NCBI GenBank assembly: GCA_002937855.1
Contig: PTKS01000001.1
Coordinates: 33,948 to 97,947, forward strand
Direction: 5' to 3'
Length of the DNA stretch: 64,000 bases
Source: Alphaproteobacteria bacterium MarineAlpha5_Bin12
Lineage (GTDB): Bacteria > Pseudomonadota > Alphaproteobacteria > HIMB59 > GCA-002718135
Shown here: piece by piece, positions 1-9,325 of the stretch
Numbering within the stretch: position 1 is the first letter of the stretch
How the letters are laid out: each line of letters begins with the position of its first letter
The notes under the pieces: model-generated
The model's input: the letters and a program-made list of their open reading frames with translations, nothing else
What the model was told of the DNA's origin: nothing
Database searches by the model: none
Made by a program: the position numbers and the translations under genes

Positions 1-1536
1 TTAGCAAATGCTAAAACGGTTTTAAGAACAGATGAAGCAGCAATAGGAGAAGCTGATCCTGCTAAAGCAACTGATTACGTGGATTCAGTTCTGATGTTTA
101 ATGTTTATGATGCTTTGGTTGATGAAGACAGAGGTGGTAGTGGTGGAATAAACGCCCTTCTTGCAGATAGTTGGGAATACTCGAATCCTACTACTCTTAA
201 AATAACATTAAAAGATGGAATCAAATTTCACAGTGGAAACACAATGGATGCTGATGACGTAGTCTTTTCATATAATCGTTTAATGGGTATGGGACAAGGT
301 TTCTCATTTTTGTTTGGAAGTGTTACCGACGTTAAAGCCCTAAATTCTAAAACAGTACAAATCACTACTTCAGAACCTTATGCACCTCTAGTTGCTAGCT
401 TAATTAGACTTGCAATAGTAGATAAAGAAGCGATTCAAGCTAATACAGCTGCAGGTGATTATGGAGATAATGGTGATTATGGAGAAGCATATCTTTTAAC
501 TACATCTGCGGGAACTGGAGCATATAAGATTGTTGATCATGATCCAAATGTTAAAACAGTTTTAGCGAAGAATGAAGATTATTTCCAAGGTCACAATGCT
601 AAAGCTCCTGATGAAGTAATCATTAAGTATAGTGTTGAAGCTGCAACTATTAAAACTCTTTTAGTTAGAAATGAACATGAAATTTCAAGCATGTGGTTAC
701 CAAATGAAGTCGTAGCTGCTTTGGAAAAAGAGCCTAACGTTGATATTATTCCAATTCCTAGACCAGGAGCTTGGATGAACAAACTTAATAATAGAAAAGC
801 GCCTTTTGATGATGTTCATTGCAGAAGAGCTATCCAATTAGCTTACGATTATGATTCTCTTGAAAAATCATTTGCTGTTACTGATACTTTAATAGCTGGT
901 AAAAAATCAAGCGGTCCATTGATTCCTGGTTTGTTAGGATATGATGCCAATAAGCCTGCTATTGAGAGAGATATTGAAAAAGCTAGAGCAGAACTTGCTA
1001 AATGTAAATATAATCCTGGAGACTTTACACTTGATTTAGCTTGGATTGCTGAAGTTCCATATGAAGAACCGTGGGCACTTCAATTACAAGCTAATGCTAT
1101 GGAGTTAGGATTTGATGCTACAGTTACAGGTCTACCATGGGCTAAATTTACAGAGCAAGTTGCTAGTTGGGAAAATACTCCTCATGCAACAGTAGTTTCT
1201 GTTGTAGCAAACTTTCCTGATCCTGATGGTTTATTGTATCCTCAATGGCACTCATCTACTGGTGGTACTTGGATGTCAGCTGAATGGGCAAATGATCCAG
1301 AGTTAGATGCTCTTTTAGAAAAAGGAAGAGCTGAAACGGATATGGATGAAAGAGTAAAAATATATCAAGCGGCAAATCAATTGATTATTGATAATGCTAT
1401 CACTCTTTTCATTACTGATTTCGTTGGTATGCAACCTGTAAATACAGCTGTATCCAATGCTCAAACTGCGGGCACTCTTACAGGATATGGAACAATGGGT
1501 AGAAACCTATCATTCAGAGAACTTGAAATTAATTAA
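1..1536 (+). CDS. Peptide-type ABC transporter substrate-binding protein (SBP family 5), 5' partial
   Basis: Periplasmic solute receptor delivering peptides or related solutes to the permease/ATPase genes that follow. The frame is open from base 1 and reads LANAKTVLRTDEAAIGEADP, which looks like the end of a signal peptide (cleavage after ANA) followed by the mature start, so only the initiator and most of the signal peptide are missing. About 511 residues are visible. The pattern VYDALV, LKDGIKFHSG and ADDVVFSYNRL near the N-terminus is the SBP_bac_5 (DppA/OppA) signature. A GTG at 79 is in frame but lies inside the mature domain and is not the start. A perfect stem-loop follows the stop. 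The ligand cannot be told from sequence; the neighbouring M24 peptidase fits peptide uptake. Confidence 0.93.
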   Translation, partial: LANAKTVLRTDEAAIGEADPAKATDYVDSVLMFNVYDALVDEDRGGSGGINALLADSWEYSNPTTLKITLKDGIKFHSGNTMDADDVVFSYNRLMGMGQGFSFLFGSVTDVKALNSKTVQITTSEPYAPLVASLIRLAIVDKEAIQANTAAGDYGDNGDYGEAYLLTTSAGTGAYKIVDHDPNVKTVLAKNEDYFQGHNAKAPDEVIIKYSVEAATIKTLLVRNEHEISSMWLPNEVVAALEKEPNVDIIPIPRPGAWMNKLNNRKAPFDDVHCRRAIQLAYDYDSLEKSFAVTDTLIAGKKSSGPLIPGLLGYDANKPAIERDIEKARAELAKCKYNPGDFTLDLAWIAEVPYEEPWALQLQANAMELGFDATVTGLPWAKFTEQVASWENTPHATVVSVVANFPDPDGLLYPQWHSSTGGTWMSAEWANDPELDALLEKGRAETDMDERVKIYQAANQLIIDNAITLFITDFVGMQPVNTAVSNAQTAGTLTGYGTMGRNLSFRELEIN

Positions 1537-1553
1537 TTAATTTTTTAATATTT

Positions 1554-1576
1554 AAAGGCCGGGTAAGCCGGCCTTT
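1554..1576 (+). terminator. Stem-loop between binding-protein and permease genes
   Basis: AAAGGCCGG (1554-1562), loop GTAAG, CCGGCCTTT (1568-1576): a perfect 9-bp stem, unusually GC-rich for this genome, followed by ATTTAAT. The U-tract is short, so partial termination or 3'-end mRNA protection is more likely than a full stop. Such hairpins after the receptor gene commonly keep receptor mRNA more abundant than permease mRNA. Confidence 0.75.
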
Positions 1577-1605
1577 ATTTAATCTTGCATCTGGGATTAT
1601 TTGTT

Positions 1606-2622
1606 TTGTCAGCAACTCAATATTTTTTAAGAAGAACGTTTATATCTATAATTGTTTTTTTTGGAGCTTCTATCGTAATTTTTTGTCTTGCTAGATTAAT
1701 CCCTGGGGATCCTGCTAGAATTGCTCTTGGACCATTTGCTAGTAAAGAAATGGTTGAGCAATATAGAGAATTACTTCATTTAAATGAATCAATAATTATA
1801 CAATACAAAATCTTTATAACAAATTTATTCCAAGGTGATCTGGGAATATCAACCTATACTAAAAGACCAGTCTTAATTGATATACAAAGTTATTTTCCAG
1901 CTACTTTTGAGTTAGTGCTTGTGGCTGTTACTCTAATGATAATAATTGGAATGCCTTTGGGAATTCTCTCAGGTAAATTTAAAGATACTTTTGTAGATCA
2001 CATATCAAGGGTTTTTTCTCTTTTAGGTGTTGTTACACCAAGTTTTCTTTGGGCAATAATTCTGATGTTAATATTTGCTTTTTGGATGCCAATTTTCCCA
2101 GTTTCGGAAAGATTTGATGAAGCATTAGATCCCCCTAAATTAGTAACAGGCCTATTATTAATCGACTCATTATTAGAAGGTAATTTTAATTTTTTTAAAG
2201 ATGCTCTTGCTCATTTATTTTTACCTGGTCTTGCTATTGCTATGCCGGCAATCGGAAATGTAGCAAGATTAACCCGAACCAATCTTAGTGATATTTATGA
2301 TAAACAATATATTGAATTTGCTAAATCTTATTCATTTAGTGAATTCAAAATAGCAACAAAATATGCTTTAAAACCTGCTTCTATACCTACTGTAACTATA
2401 ATTGGATTAGATTTTGCTTTAATGTTAGGAAATGCATTTTTAGTAGAAACAGTTTTTGTGTGGCCAGGTATGGCTAAATATGGTGTTGAAGTAATTCTTG
2501 CTAAAGACCTTAATGGTATAGTTGCAACTGCTCTTATTATTACAACTTTTTATTTAGTAATAAATATGGTTGTTGATTTTGTTGTATTAATATTAAACCC
2601 AAGAATAAGTTTAAAGGATTAA
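1606..2622 (+). CDS. ABC transporter permease, DppB/OppB type
   Basis: Inner-membrane subunit of the peptide-type importer. It starts RRTFISIIVFFGASIVIF then LIPGDPARIALG, the usual first helix and periplasmic start of DppB-like permeases. About six membrane segments follow, with a BPD_transp_1 core and an EAA-type loop (EFAKSYSFSEFKIATKYAL) near residues 235-255. I choose TTG 1606 (338 aa) because GGGA lies 8-10 nt upstream and the other in-frame TTG at 1585 sits directly against the stem-loop; 1585 would add seven residues. No ATG is available nearby. Two bases separate it from the next permease, so the pair is co-translated. Confidence 0.92.
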   Translation: MSATQYFLRRTFISIIVFFGASIVIFCLARLIPGDPARIALGPFASKEMVEQYRELLHLNESIIIQYKIFITNLFQGDLGISTYTKRPVLIDIQSYFPATFELVLVAVTLMIIIGMPLGILSGKFKDTFVDHISRVFSLLGVVTPSFLWAIILMLIFAFWMPIFPVSERFDEALDPPKLVTGLLLIDSLLEGNFNFFKDALAHLFLPGLAIAMPAIGNVARLTRTNLSDIYDKQYIEFAKSYSFSEFKIATKYALKPASIPTVTIIGLDFALMLGNAFLVETVFVWPGMAKYGVEVILAKDLNGIVATALIITTFYLVINMVVDFVVLILNPRISLKD

Positions 2623-2624
2623 AT

Positions 2625-3473
2625 ATGAATATATTCAAAACAAAATCTTTCTATAAATTTAGCAGAAATCCTTTATCAGTATTTGGTTTAATTATAGTTG
2701 TTACGGTATTATTATTAGCTATATTTGCACCCTTTATTACACCATTCCCAGAACATGTTGGGCCATTTACTGATTTTGCAAATAAATCTAAACCACCGGA
2801 CTCTACTTATATTTTTGGTACTGACAAAATTGGAAGAGACATATTTACTCGATGCATTTATGGCTATCGTATTTCTTTAATATTAGGTGTTGTTGTTTTA
2901 TCAATTGCAGTGCCTATTGGAGTTACAATGGGTTTATGTGCTGGATATATTGGAAAAAAAACTGAATTGGTTTTAATGAGAATAACAGATATTTTTTTAG
3001 CAATACCAGCTTTAGTTTTAGCTTTATCTATTATTGGTTTATTAGATAGACCAAATTTACTGTATACTATGATTGCAGTTTCGATGGCATGGTGGCCATG
3101 GTATACGAGACTAATTTATAATATAACAAGATCAATCAAAACTGAAGGTTACATTGCGGCAGCTGAAGTAATGGGGGCTTCAAAATTTCACATAATGTTT
3201 AAGGAAATATTGCCTAATTGCCTTCCATCCTTACTAACAAAAATTACTCTAGATCTTGGTTTTGTGATATTGGTGGGCTCATCTTTGAGCTTTTTGGGTT
3301 TAGGTGCGCAGCCACCAACTCCAGATCTTGGGACAATGGTTGCTAAAGGGGCTTCTCTTCTTCCAGATACCTGGTGGTTTTCACTTTTTCCAGGTTTTGC
3401 AATACTAATTGTTGTGTTAGGTTTTAATTTAGTAGGAGACGGTTTGAAAGATATGTTTGATGTTGATGTCTAA
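2625..3473 (+). CDS. ABC transporter permease, DppC/OppC type
   Basis: Second membrane subunit of the importer, 282 aa. The N-terminus (SRNPLSVFGLIIVVTVLLLA) matches the OppC_N region, followed by IFGTDKIGRDIFTRCIYG, the characteristic DppC motif before the core domain. Five to six hydrophobic segments follow; the EAA loop is YIAAAEVMGASKFHIMFKEI near residue 180. ATG 2625 is preceded by AAAGGA inside the end of the previous gene. The stop overlaps the start of the first ATPase by 8 nt. It should pair with the preceding permease to form the channel. Confidence 0.93.
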   Translation: MNIFKTKSFYKFSRNPLSVFGLIIVVTVLLLAIFAPFITPFPEHVGPFTDFANKSKPPDSTYIFGTDKIGRDIFTRCIYGYRISLILGVVVLSIAVPIGVTMGLCAGYIGKKTELVLMRITDIFLAIPALVLALSIIGLLDRPNLLYTMIAVSMAWWPWYTRLIYNITRSIKTEGYIAAAEVMGASKFHIMFKEILPNCLPSLLTKITLDLGFVILVGSSLSFLGLGAQPPTPDLGTMVAKGASLLPDTWWFSLFPGFAILIVVLGFNLVGDGLKDMFDVDV

Positions 3474-4332
3474 TAAACTTTTAAAAATTCAAGATTTAGA
3501 ATTATCATTTAAAATGTATGAAGGAATTTCATATGTTCTAAAAAAAATAAATTTAGAATTGTCTAGAGGAGAAAAAGTTGCATTAGTAGGAGAATCTGGT
3601 TCAGGCAAATCAGTCACTACTAAACTTATATTAGGGTTATTAAATCAAAAAAATGTTACAAAAAAAGGAAAAATAATTTTTAACAATAAAGATATTTTAA
3701 ACCTCTCTCAAAATGAATTTAAAAAGATTAGAGGAAATAATATTTCTATAATATTTCAGGATCCTATTGCAGCCCTAAATCCAGTTTTTAAAGTTAAAGA
3801 TCAATTTTATGAAGTAAATTTAAATGGGGGAAATATCTCAAAAAAAGATTCCTTTTTAAAAGCATGTGAGGCTCTGGAAAAAGTATCTATAAGAGATCCA
3901 GAAAGAGTATTAGAGTCTTATCCTTTTCAGCTCAGTGGAGGTCTCGCTCAAAGAGTAGTTATTACAATGGCTATGATTAATAAACCTGAATTACTTTTAG
4001 CAGATGAACCTAGCACTGCACTAGATGTTACTATACAAAATCAGGCTTTAGATTTGATGAATGAATTAACCAAAGAAACGAATACGGCAGTATTACTTAT
4101 AACTCATAACATGGGTGTTGTAAGAAAATTTGCTGAAAAAGTTTATGTAATTTATAGAGGTGTTATTGTTGAGGAGGGTACAAAAAATCAACTTTTTAAC
4201 AATCCTGGCCATCCTTATACGAAAGCACTATTAGAATCAATCCCTAAACTTAGTGGTGATGGACTACCTTTGCATAACGAAAATCCTCCTGACTATGCTT
4301 CAATAGAAAAATACACTCACAAAAATGATTAA
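3466..4332 (+). CDS. ABC transporter ATP-binding protein, DppD/OppD type
   Basis: First of two cytoplasmic ATPases. From ATG 3466 (288 aa): Walker A GESGSGKS at 42-49, Q-loop Gln98 in IFQDP, signature LSGGLAQRV at 156, Walker B LLLADEPSTALD with Asp180-Glu181, switch His214 in LITHNMGV. The C-terminal HPYTKALLESIPKL is the oligopeptide/dipeptide ATPase extension. The frame is also open from TTG 3457 and ATG 3460; 3466 gives the usual N-terminus (MSNKLLKIQDLELSF). It overlaps the permease by 8 nt and the second ATPase by 8 nt. The signature has Leu-Ala where most homologues have Met-Arg or Gln-Lys, a mild variation. Confidence 0.93.
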   Translation: MSNKLLKIQDLELSFKMYEGISYVLKKINLELSRGEKVALVGESGSGKSVTTKLILGLLNQKNVTKKGKIIFNNKDILNLSQNEFKKIRGNNISIIFQDPIAALNPVFKVKDQFYEVNLNGGNISKKDSFLKACEALEKVSIRDPERVLESYPFQLSGGLAQRVVITMAMINKPELLLADEPSTALDVTIQNQALDLMNELTKETNTAVLLITHNMGVVRKFAEKVYVIYRGVIVEEGTKNQLFNNPGHPYTKALLESIPKLSGDGLPLHNENPPDYASIEKYTHKND

Positions 4333-5101
4333 AATTAAAAACATTTCAAAAAAATTTTTTATAAAAAATAATGAAGTTCAGGCACTAAATAAAATAAATT
4401 TATTAATAGAAGAAAAAGATTGTTTTGCGGTAGTTGGTGAATCTGGCTCAGGAAAAACTACTTTAGCAAATATAATTTTAGGAATTTATCAACAAGACGA
4501 AGGTGATATTTCATTTTTTGAAAAACAATTATTTAAAAAAAGAAATTTAGAAGAAAGAAAATTAATTCAATATGTTCAACAAAATCCTATGTCTACCCTA
4601 AATCCAAAAAAAACAATATTTAGTACAATTTCATTACCTTTAAAAATTCATAAAATAGTTAAAAAAGATGAAATTGAAGAAAGAGTTAAAAAATTGTTAT
4701 CCTATGTGGGGTTAAATCCAGAATTTATGGTTAGATATCCTGATACTTTGTCAGGAGGACAAAAACAAAGAGTAGCAATTGCAAGAGCATTAGCTGCCGA
4801 GCCAAAAGTTTTAATATTAGATGAGCCAACATCAGCACTTGATGTAATAGTTCAATCAAAAGTCTTAAACCTTCTTTTAAAGATTAAAAAAGAATTTGAT
4901 TTAACATATATATTTATCACTCATGACTTAAGTGTCGTAAGAAACATAGCCAATAAAGTTGTTGTTATGAATAAAGGAGAAATAGAAGAATCAGGAGAAA
5001 CTAAAGAAGTTTTTCTTCATCCTAAAAGTCAGTATACAAGAGATCTAATAAAAGCTATACCAACTGTCACAGATAAAGAAGATGCGGTCAAACCAAAATA
5101 A
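4325..5101 (+). CDS. ABC transporter ATP-binding protein, DppF/OppF type
   Basis: Second ATPase of the peptide-type importer, 258 aa: Walker A GESGSGKT at 38-45, LSGGQKQRVAIARAL from 142, Walker B LILDEPTSALD with Asp166-Glu167, His200 in FITHDLSVV. It is shorter than typical DppF (about 320 aa) because most of the C-terminal oligopeptide-transporter extension is missing; only HPKSQYTRDLIKAIP remains. That is consistent with genome streamlining. The start ATG 4325 overlaps the previous stop, and the downstream GAF gene starts 20 nt before this stop, so the operon is tightly coupled. Confidence 0.92.
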   Translation: MIKIKNISKKFFIKNNEVQALNKINLLIEEKDCFAVVGESGSGKTTLANIILGIYQQDEGDISFFEKQLFKKRNLEERKLIQYVQQNPMSTLNPKKTIFSTISLPLKIHKIVKKDEIEERVKKLLSYVGLNPEFMVRYPDTLSGGQKQRVAIARALAAEPKVLILDEPTSALDVIVQSKVLNLLLKIKKEFDLTYIFITHDLSVVRNIANKVVVMNKGEIEESGETKEVFLHPKSQYTRDLIKAIPTVTDKEDAVKPK

Positions 5102-5591
5102 TAAAATTTTACTTAATTTAATAAATATTACAAGATATGGCAGTTCTGAGTATTTTTATAAGAAATTAGACCATGCAATTAAAAAGATTATAGGACACAA
5201 ACTATTTACTTTAATGGTTAATGACAAAAAAGTAAAATATGTTGAAAGAGTCTATTCTAACAATAGAAAAATCTATCCATTATTAGGAACGAAACCAATA
5301 CCAAAAAATAATTGGACAAAAAGAGTCTATAGTCAAAAAAAAGAATTTTTAGCTAAAGATTTTAATGAAATAAAAAAACTTTTTTTTGATTACGAAATAA
5401 TTGAATCCTTAGGATGTGGTTCAATAATTAATGTGCCAGTTATTTATAATAAAAAGATCTTAGGTACGTTAAATATTTTACATAAAGAAAAATTTTATAA
5501 CAAAAGTAGCATAAAAAAAATTCTTCCCTACACCCAGCTTTTAGCTCCGTATTATTTAGCTCATCAACAAAAAATGAAAAAAAAGAAATAA
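5082..5591 (+). CDS. Small GAF-domain protein
   Basis: A 169-aa soluble protein that is almost entirely one GAF-type domain. An N-terminal helix is followed by FTLMVND and VYSNNRKIYPLLGTKPIP, then ESLGCGSIINVPVIYNKKI and LGTLNILHKEKFY, the usual GAF beta-strand pattern. No kinase, cyclase or DNA-binding domain is attached, so it can only be a ligand sensor, a small enzyme or a partner protein. Free-methionine-sulfoxide reductase is unlikely because only one Cys (in GCGS) is present. It overlaps the second ATPase by 20 nt and ends the operon, which suggests a role tied to the imported solute. The precise function is unknown. Confidence 0.7.
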   Translation: MRSNQNNKILLNLINITRYGSSEYFYKKLDHAIKKIIGHKLFTLMVNDKKVKYVERVYSNNRKIYPLLGTKPIPKNNWTKRVYSQKKEFLAKDFNEIKKLFFDYEIIESLGCGSIINVPVIYNKKILGTLNILHKEKFYNKSSIKKILPYTQLLAPYYLAHQQKMKKKK

Positions 5592-5599
5592 TTTTTTTA

Positions 5600-6697
5600 C
5601 TATAATAATTTTAATTCTTTTGGAAAACTTGTCAAAACCTCATTACCATCTTTAGTAATCAAAACATCATCTTCTATCCTAATTCCTAAACTATCTTTTT
5701 TGTACAATCCTGGTTCAATTGTAATTACCATACCCGCTTCTAATAAATCATAATTTTTTCTCATAACATATGGATCTTCATGAACATCAAGACCTAATCC
5801 ATGACCAGTTTTATGTACTATTAAATCCTCATAGCCTGATCCTGCAAGAGAATTCAAAACATTATCATCTACTTCATGTAGACTAATTCCTGGTTTAGAA
5901 CTATTGATGCCTTCTAAGTTAGCCTTTAAAACTGCTTCATATATTTTCTTAAATTCATCAGAAGCCGAACCTATAAAAAATGTTCTTGTCATATCTGAAT
6001 TATAACCTCTAACAGTTGCTCCAAAATCAAAAAGTAAGCAATCACCTTCTTTAACCTTATAATCATTACGTGAATGTCCATGAGGCAGTCCTGAATTGTC
6101 TGATGCAAGCACAATCGGGTCAAATGCGATATCCTCAGCACCAAAATTATATAATTGCTGAATTAAATAATTTTTAATTTCTATTTCAGTTTTGCCCACT
6201 TCAACAAACTCAAGAGTTTTGTTTAATGAATTTTCAGAAATTTCGATTGCCTTTCTTAAAGAATCTATTTCGTCAGTACTTTTTAATAACCTGATACCAC
6301 TTATTTCTTTTTGTGCATTTATAATTTCAATACCTTGGGATGCTTTATGAATTGCTTGCATTTCAAATACTCTCATCCTTTGACCTTCAACTCCTATTTT
6401 TGAAACTGGACCAATTTTTTTTAATGCTTTATCAAACGCAGATTGATATCCATCAGAGTCTTGCCATTCAAAAACATCTGCATCTATATCTAGTTTAGCG
6501 AAACTATCTAACTCCAAAACAGGCATTATACCAATAGGTTTTGTTGTTTTTGAGAATATTAAGATTGTAGGTCTTTCCATTAAATGAAAATTACCGCCTG
6601 TAATATATAAAAAATTAGAACCAGGAACTATTGCAATTGCATCTAAACCTTGTTTATCTAAAATCGATTGAATTTTTTCAACTTTTTCTTTACTCAT
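5600..6697 (-). CDS. M24-family metallopeptidase (Xaa-Pro dipeptidase/aminopeptidase-like)
   Basis: Cytoplasmic dinuclear metallopeptidase of 365 aa with a creatinase-like N-terminal domain (about 1-135) and a pita-bread catalytic domain. All five M24 metal ligands are present: Asp224 (LLFDFGA), Asp235 (NSDMTRTF), His299 (HKTGHGLG), Glu328 (TIEPGLY) and Glu342 (RIEDDV). The family cleaves Xaa-Pro bonds, but creatinases and other C-N hydrolases share the fold. It is convergent with the peptide ABC operon, only 8 nt from the GAF gene stop, so processing of imported peptides is a reasonable inference. Start ATG 6697 gives the expected MSKEKVEKIQSILDK N-terminus. Confidence 0.9.
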   Translation of the reverse strand: MSKEKVEKIQSILDKQGLDAIAIVPGSNFLYITGGNFHLMERPTILIFSKTTKPIGIMPVLELDSFAKLDIDADVFEWQDSDGYQSAFDKALKKIGPVSKIGVEGQRMRVFEMQAIHKASQGIEIINAQKEISGIRLLKSTDEIDSLRKAIEISENSLNKTLEFVEVGKTEIEIKNYLIQQLYNFGAEDIAFDPIVLASDNSGLPHGHSRNDYKVKEGDCLLFDFGATVRGYNSDMTRTFFIGSASDEFKKIYEAVLKANLEGINSSKPGISLHEVDDNVLNSLAGSGYEDLIVHKTGHGLGLDVHEDPYVMRKNYDLLEAGMVITIEPGLYKKDSLGIRIEDDVLITKDGNEVLTSFPKELKLL

Positions 6698-6806
6698 TTT
6701 AATCTAATAACCATTGATATTGAATTTAAGATATATTATCTTTTTTCTATAAATTAACAACAAAAATATTCAATAAGAATATTGTAAATATGGAAGTGAC
6801 AATTTT

Positions 6807-7571
6807 ATGAATAAAAATTTTTCACTTAACAAAAAAGTTGCTCTTATTACAGGTTCTAGTTCAGGAATTGGTGCGGAAATTGCAAAAGAATTTTCCAAAG
6901 CTGGAGCAAAAGTTTATTTAATTGCTCGTAACGAAAAAAAATTAAAAGCACTTACCATTAAATTAAATAAGAAATATAATACTAATAATAGATTTATAGT
7001 TTGTGATATTAATAATTATGAAGAATTTAAAAGAAAAATACTTAAAATCAAAAATATTGATATTTATGTTAACAATGCTGGTATGAATATACCTAAACAT
7101 TTTTTTAATATAAAAATTAGTGAATTAGATGAAATTATTAATTTAAATATGAAATCAATGTTTGTAACTACACAAATTATAGTTAGAAAAATGATTAAAA
7201 TGAAAAATTATAAGAAAAAAAATTTGAATATTATTAATATATCTTCAACCCTGGGTCATGTGGGCTCACTAAATAGAACAGCGTACAGTATGACTAAGTT
7301 TGGTGTGGAAGGTTTTACCAAATCTCTAGCAGTTGACCTTGCAAATTATAATATTAGAGTGAATGCAATTGCTCCAACTGCAATTTTAACACCTATGCTA
7401 AAAAAATATTTAACTAAAGATTTTCGAAAAAAAACCGTTTCTAATATTTTAATGAAAAGAATAGGTTCGGTAGACGATGTAGCTTCTACTGCAGTTTTTT
7501 TAGCTTCAAATGCAGCTAAATTTATTACTGGTACATCAATATTGGTTGATGGAGGATGGACAGCAAAATAA
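6807..7571 (+). CDS. SDR-family NAD(P)-dependent oxidoreductase (FabG-like)
   Basis: Classical short-chain dehydrogenase of 254 aa: cofactor motif TGSSSGIG (15-22), NNAG (89-92), catalytic Ser146/147 in NISSTLG, Tyr160 and Lys164 in YSMTKFGVEG, and the C-terminal ITGTSILVDGGWTAK. The last two features are typical of FabG-like and sugar/polyol dehydrogenases. The middle (residues 50-145) is very rich in Lys, Asn and Ile. GGAAGTGA lies about 10 nt upstream of ATG 6807. It stands alone between M24 and hyuB, so the substrate is unknown; it is probably not the essential FabG, which normally sits in the fab cluster. Confidence 0.88.
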   Translation: MNKNFSLNKKVALITGSSSGIGAEIAKEFSKAGAKVYLIARNEKKLKALTIKLNKKYNTNNRFIVCDINNYEEFKRKILKIKNIDIYVNNAGMNIPKHFFNIKISELDEIINLNMKSMFVTTQIIVRKMIKMKNYKKKNLNIINISSTLGHVGSLNRTAYSMTKFGVEGFTKSLAVDLANYNIRVNAIAPTAILTPMLKKYLTKDFRKKTVSNILMKRIGSVDDVASTAVFLASNAAKFITGTSILVDGGWTAK

Positions 7572-7606
7572 TATCAAAAATTATTGTCCAAGAATATTAA
7601 AAACCC

Positions 7607-9325
7607 CTATTTGCCTTTTCTTATCTTTTTTGTTTTTATATAATCAACCTTTAAATTTTTAGTAATTATAACACCATATTCTTTTTTTGCTTGTGGTATT
7701 GATACATAGTTATTTTTGACATCCTCCAAAACATTTTCAGGATTTCTATTAAAGGGGTTGCCAAAACCTCCTCCTCCTCCTGTAAATGTTGTTACTTTTG
7801 TTCCAGCTGGAATTGGATAGGAATTAGATTTCAATCGTTTCTCATTTTTACCATTTGGAAATTTTAAATTGACTTTTGGACCTATCGCATCTTTCCCTCC
7901 AAATAACCCCCAACCTGTTGTTTTTGATCTTTCAAACCAAAGAGATAAATTTAGATCTGTATTAACTGTATATTCTTTATATAAACCATTTCCTCCTCTC
8001 ATTTTTCCAGGTCCTCCAGTATCTTTTCTAATTCCGTAATTTCTGATTGTTACTGGATATTTATTTTCATATATTTCTATTGGTATATCTTTAAAAGCGC
8101 CATTTACATTATTTATAAGAGCATCAGCTCCATCTCCATCACCCCAAGCACCCCACCCACCTGGAGTTGGCTCAACTGCAATAAATGGTGAGTTATTTCT
8201 ATAGTCAACTCCATGTAAAATAAATACCATTGAGTCACCATAATGACCTGCGGCAGATTGATTTTTCATTACAGGAGATAATGCTTTAATAAATGCATCT
8301 ATTAAAAGTCCTAATATAGAAAAATACCATTGACAAGCAGCTGGTTCTTTAGCTGAGAAAATTGATCCTTCTGGAGCCTTTACTTCAAGTGTTTTAAAAG
8401 TACCCCCATCTACAGGTCTTTTTGGATTTATTAGATTTTTAAAAGCAACCCTGCACGCTGATACAGTTTGTGCAAATCCACAATTGACAGGACCAGTTTT
8501 TTGTTCTGATGATCCTTTTAAATCAATTGTTATTTTCTCTCCCTTAACACTCACAGTCATCTTAATTTTAATTGGATCTTTAGTAATTCCATCATTATCT
8601 AAATAACCCTCAGCTCTATATATACCGTTCTTTAGTTTTTTTACTGTCTGTCTTTCTATTATTTCTGATTGCTTGAAAATTTCTTCTCTAGCACTTTTAA
8701 TCATATCTAATCCAAATCTATCAATTAATGATAAAAATCTTTTTTCACCCAATTTACCTGCAGCAATTTGGGCATTCAAATCTCCTTCAAGAGTATATCC
8801 AAACCTTCCATTCATTTTTAAAAATTCAATAATATCTTTTCTTGGCTTATAATTTTCATGTATTTTAGTTGGTGCCCATCTAAAACCCTCTTGATAAATG
8901 TTAATAGAATCCATTGGGCCACCTGGATCTTTCCCACCAATATCTAGCCAATGGGCTCTGCTTGCTGAAAATCCAACTAAAGTTTTTTTATAAAAAATTG
9001 GAGCATATATAGTTGCGTCATTTAAATGAGTTCCAGTAAAATAAGAATCATTCACAAAAAAAATATCTCCTTCTTTAAAAATATCCCATCCAAACATTCT
9101 TGCCGTTTCTTTAATACAAACTTCTAAATTACCAAGAAATAGTGGTAATCCTGAAGATTGACCAAGCACATTCCCATTTTCATCAAGCAATGCTACAACA
9201 CAATCTTTTCCTTCATAAATAACTGGTGCATACGCACTTCTAATTAAACCAGCATTCATATCTTCAGCAATTGCAATAAAAGCATTTCTGATAATTTCAG
9301 TACTTATTGGATCTGTTTTTTTCAT
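7607..9325 (-). CDS. hyuB: Hydantoinase B / oxoprolinase family protein
   Basis: Beta subunit of an ATP-dependent hydantoinase/5-oxoprolinase/acetone-carboxylase-type enzyme, 572 aa. Family features are DPISTEIIRNAFIAIAEDM at the N-terminus, FVNDSYFTGTHLNDATIYAP, SASRAHWLDIGGKDPGG near 125-140, and the Gly-rich ends GGPGKMRGGNGL and GGGGGFGNPFNR. ATG 9325 overlaps the hyuA stop as ATGA, so the two subunits are translationally coupled. Known members hydrolyse cyclic amides (N-methylhydantoin, 5-oxoproline) with ATP; others carboxylate ketones. The adjacent transporter and racemase-like gene favour a cyclic amide or hydantoin, but the substrate is not proven. Confidence 0.9.
   Translation of the reverse strand: MKKTDPISTEIIRNAFIAIAEDMNAGLIRSAYAPVIYEGKDCVVALLDENGNVLGQSSGLPLFLGNLEVCIKETARMFGWDIFKEGDIFFVNDSYFTGTHLNDATIYAPIFYKKTLVGFSASRAHWLDIGGKDPGGPMDSINIYQEGFRWAPTKIHENYKPRKDIIEFLKMNGRFGYTLEGDLNAQIAAGKLGEKRFLSLIDRFGLDMIKSAREEIFKQSEIIERQTVKKLKNGIYRAEGYLDNDGITKDPIKIKMTVSVKGEKITIDLKGSSEQKTGPVNCGFAQTVSACRVAFKNLINPKRPVDGGTFKTLEVKAPEGSIFSAKEPAACQWYFSILGLLIDAFIKALSPVMKNQSAAGHYGDSMVFILHGVDYRNNSPFIAVEPTPGGWGAWGDGDGADALINNVNGAFKDIPIEIYENKYPVTIRNYGIRKDTGGPGKMRGGNGLYKEYTVNTDLNLSLWFERSKTTGWGLFGGKDAIGPKVNLKFPNGKNEKRLKSNSYPIPAGTKVTTFTGGGGGFGNPFNRNPENVLEDVKNNYVSIPQAKKEYGVIITKNLKVDYIKTKKIRKGK

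Noticed and set aside
5082..5591. Free methionine-(R)-sulfoxide reductase
   Set aside because: The GAF fold fits, but the set of catalytic cysteines is missing.
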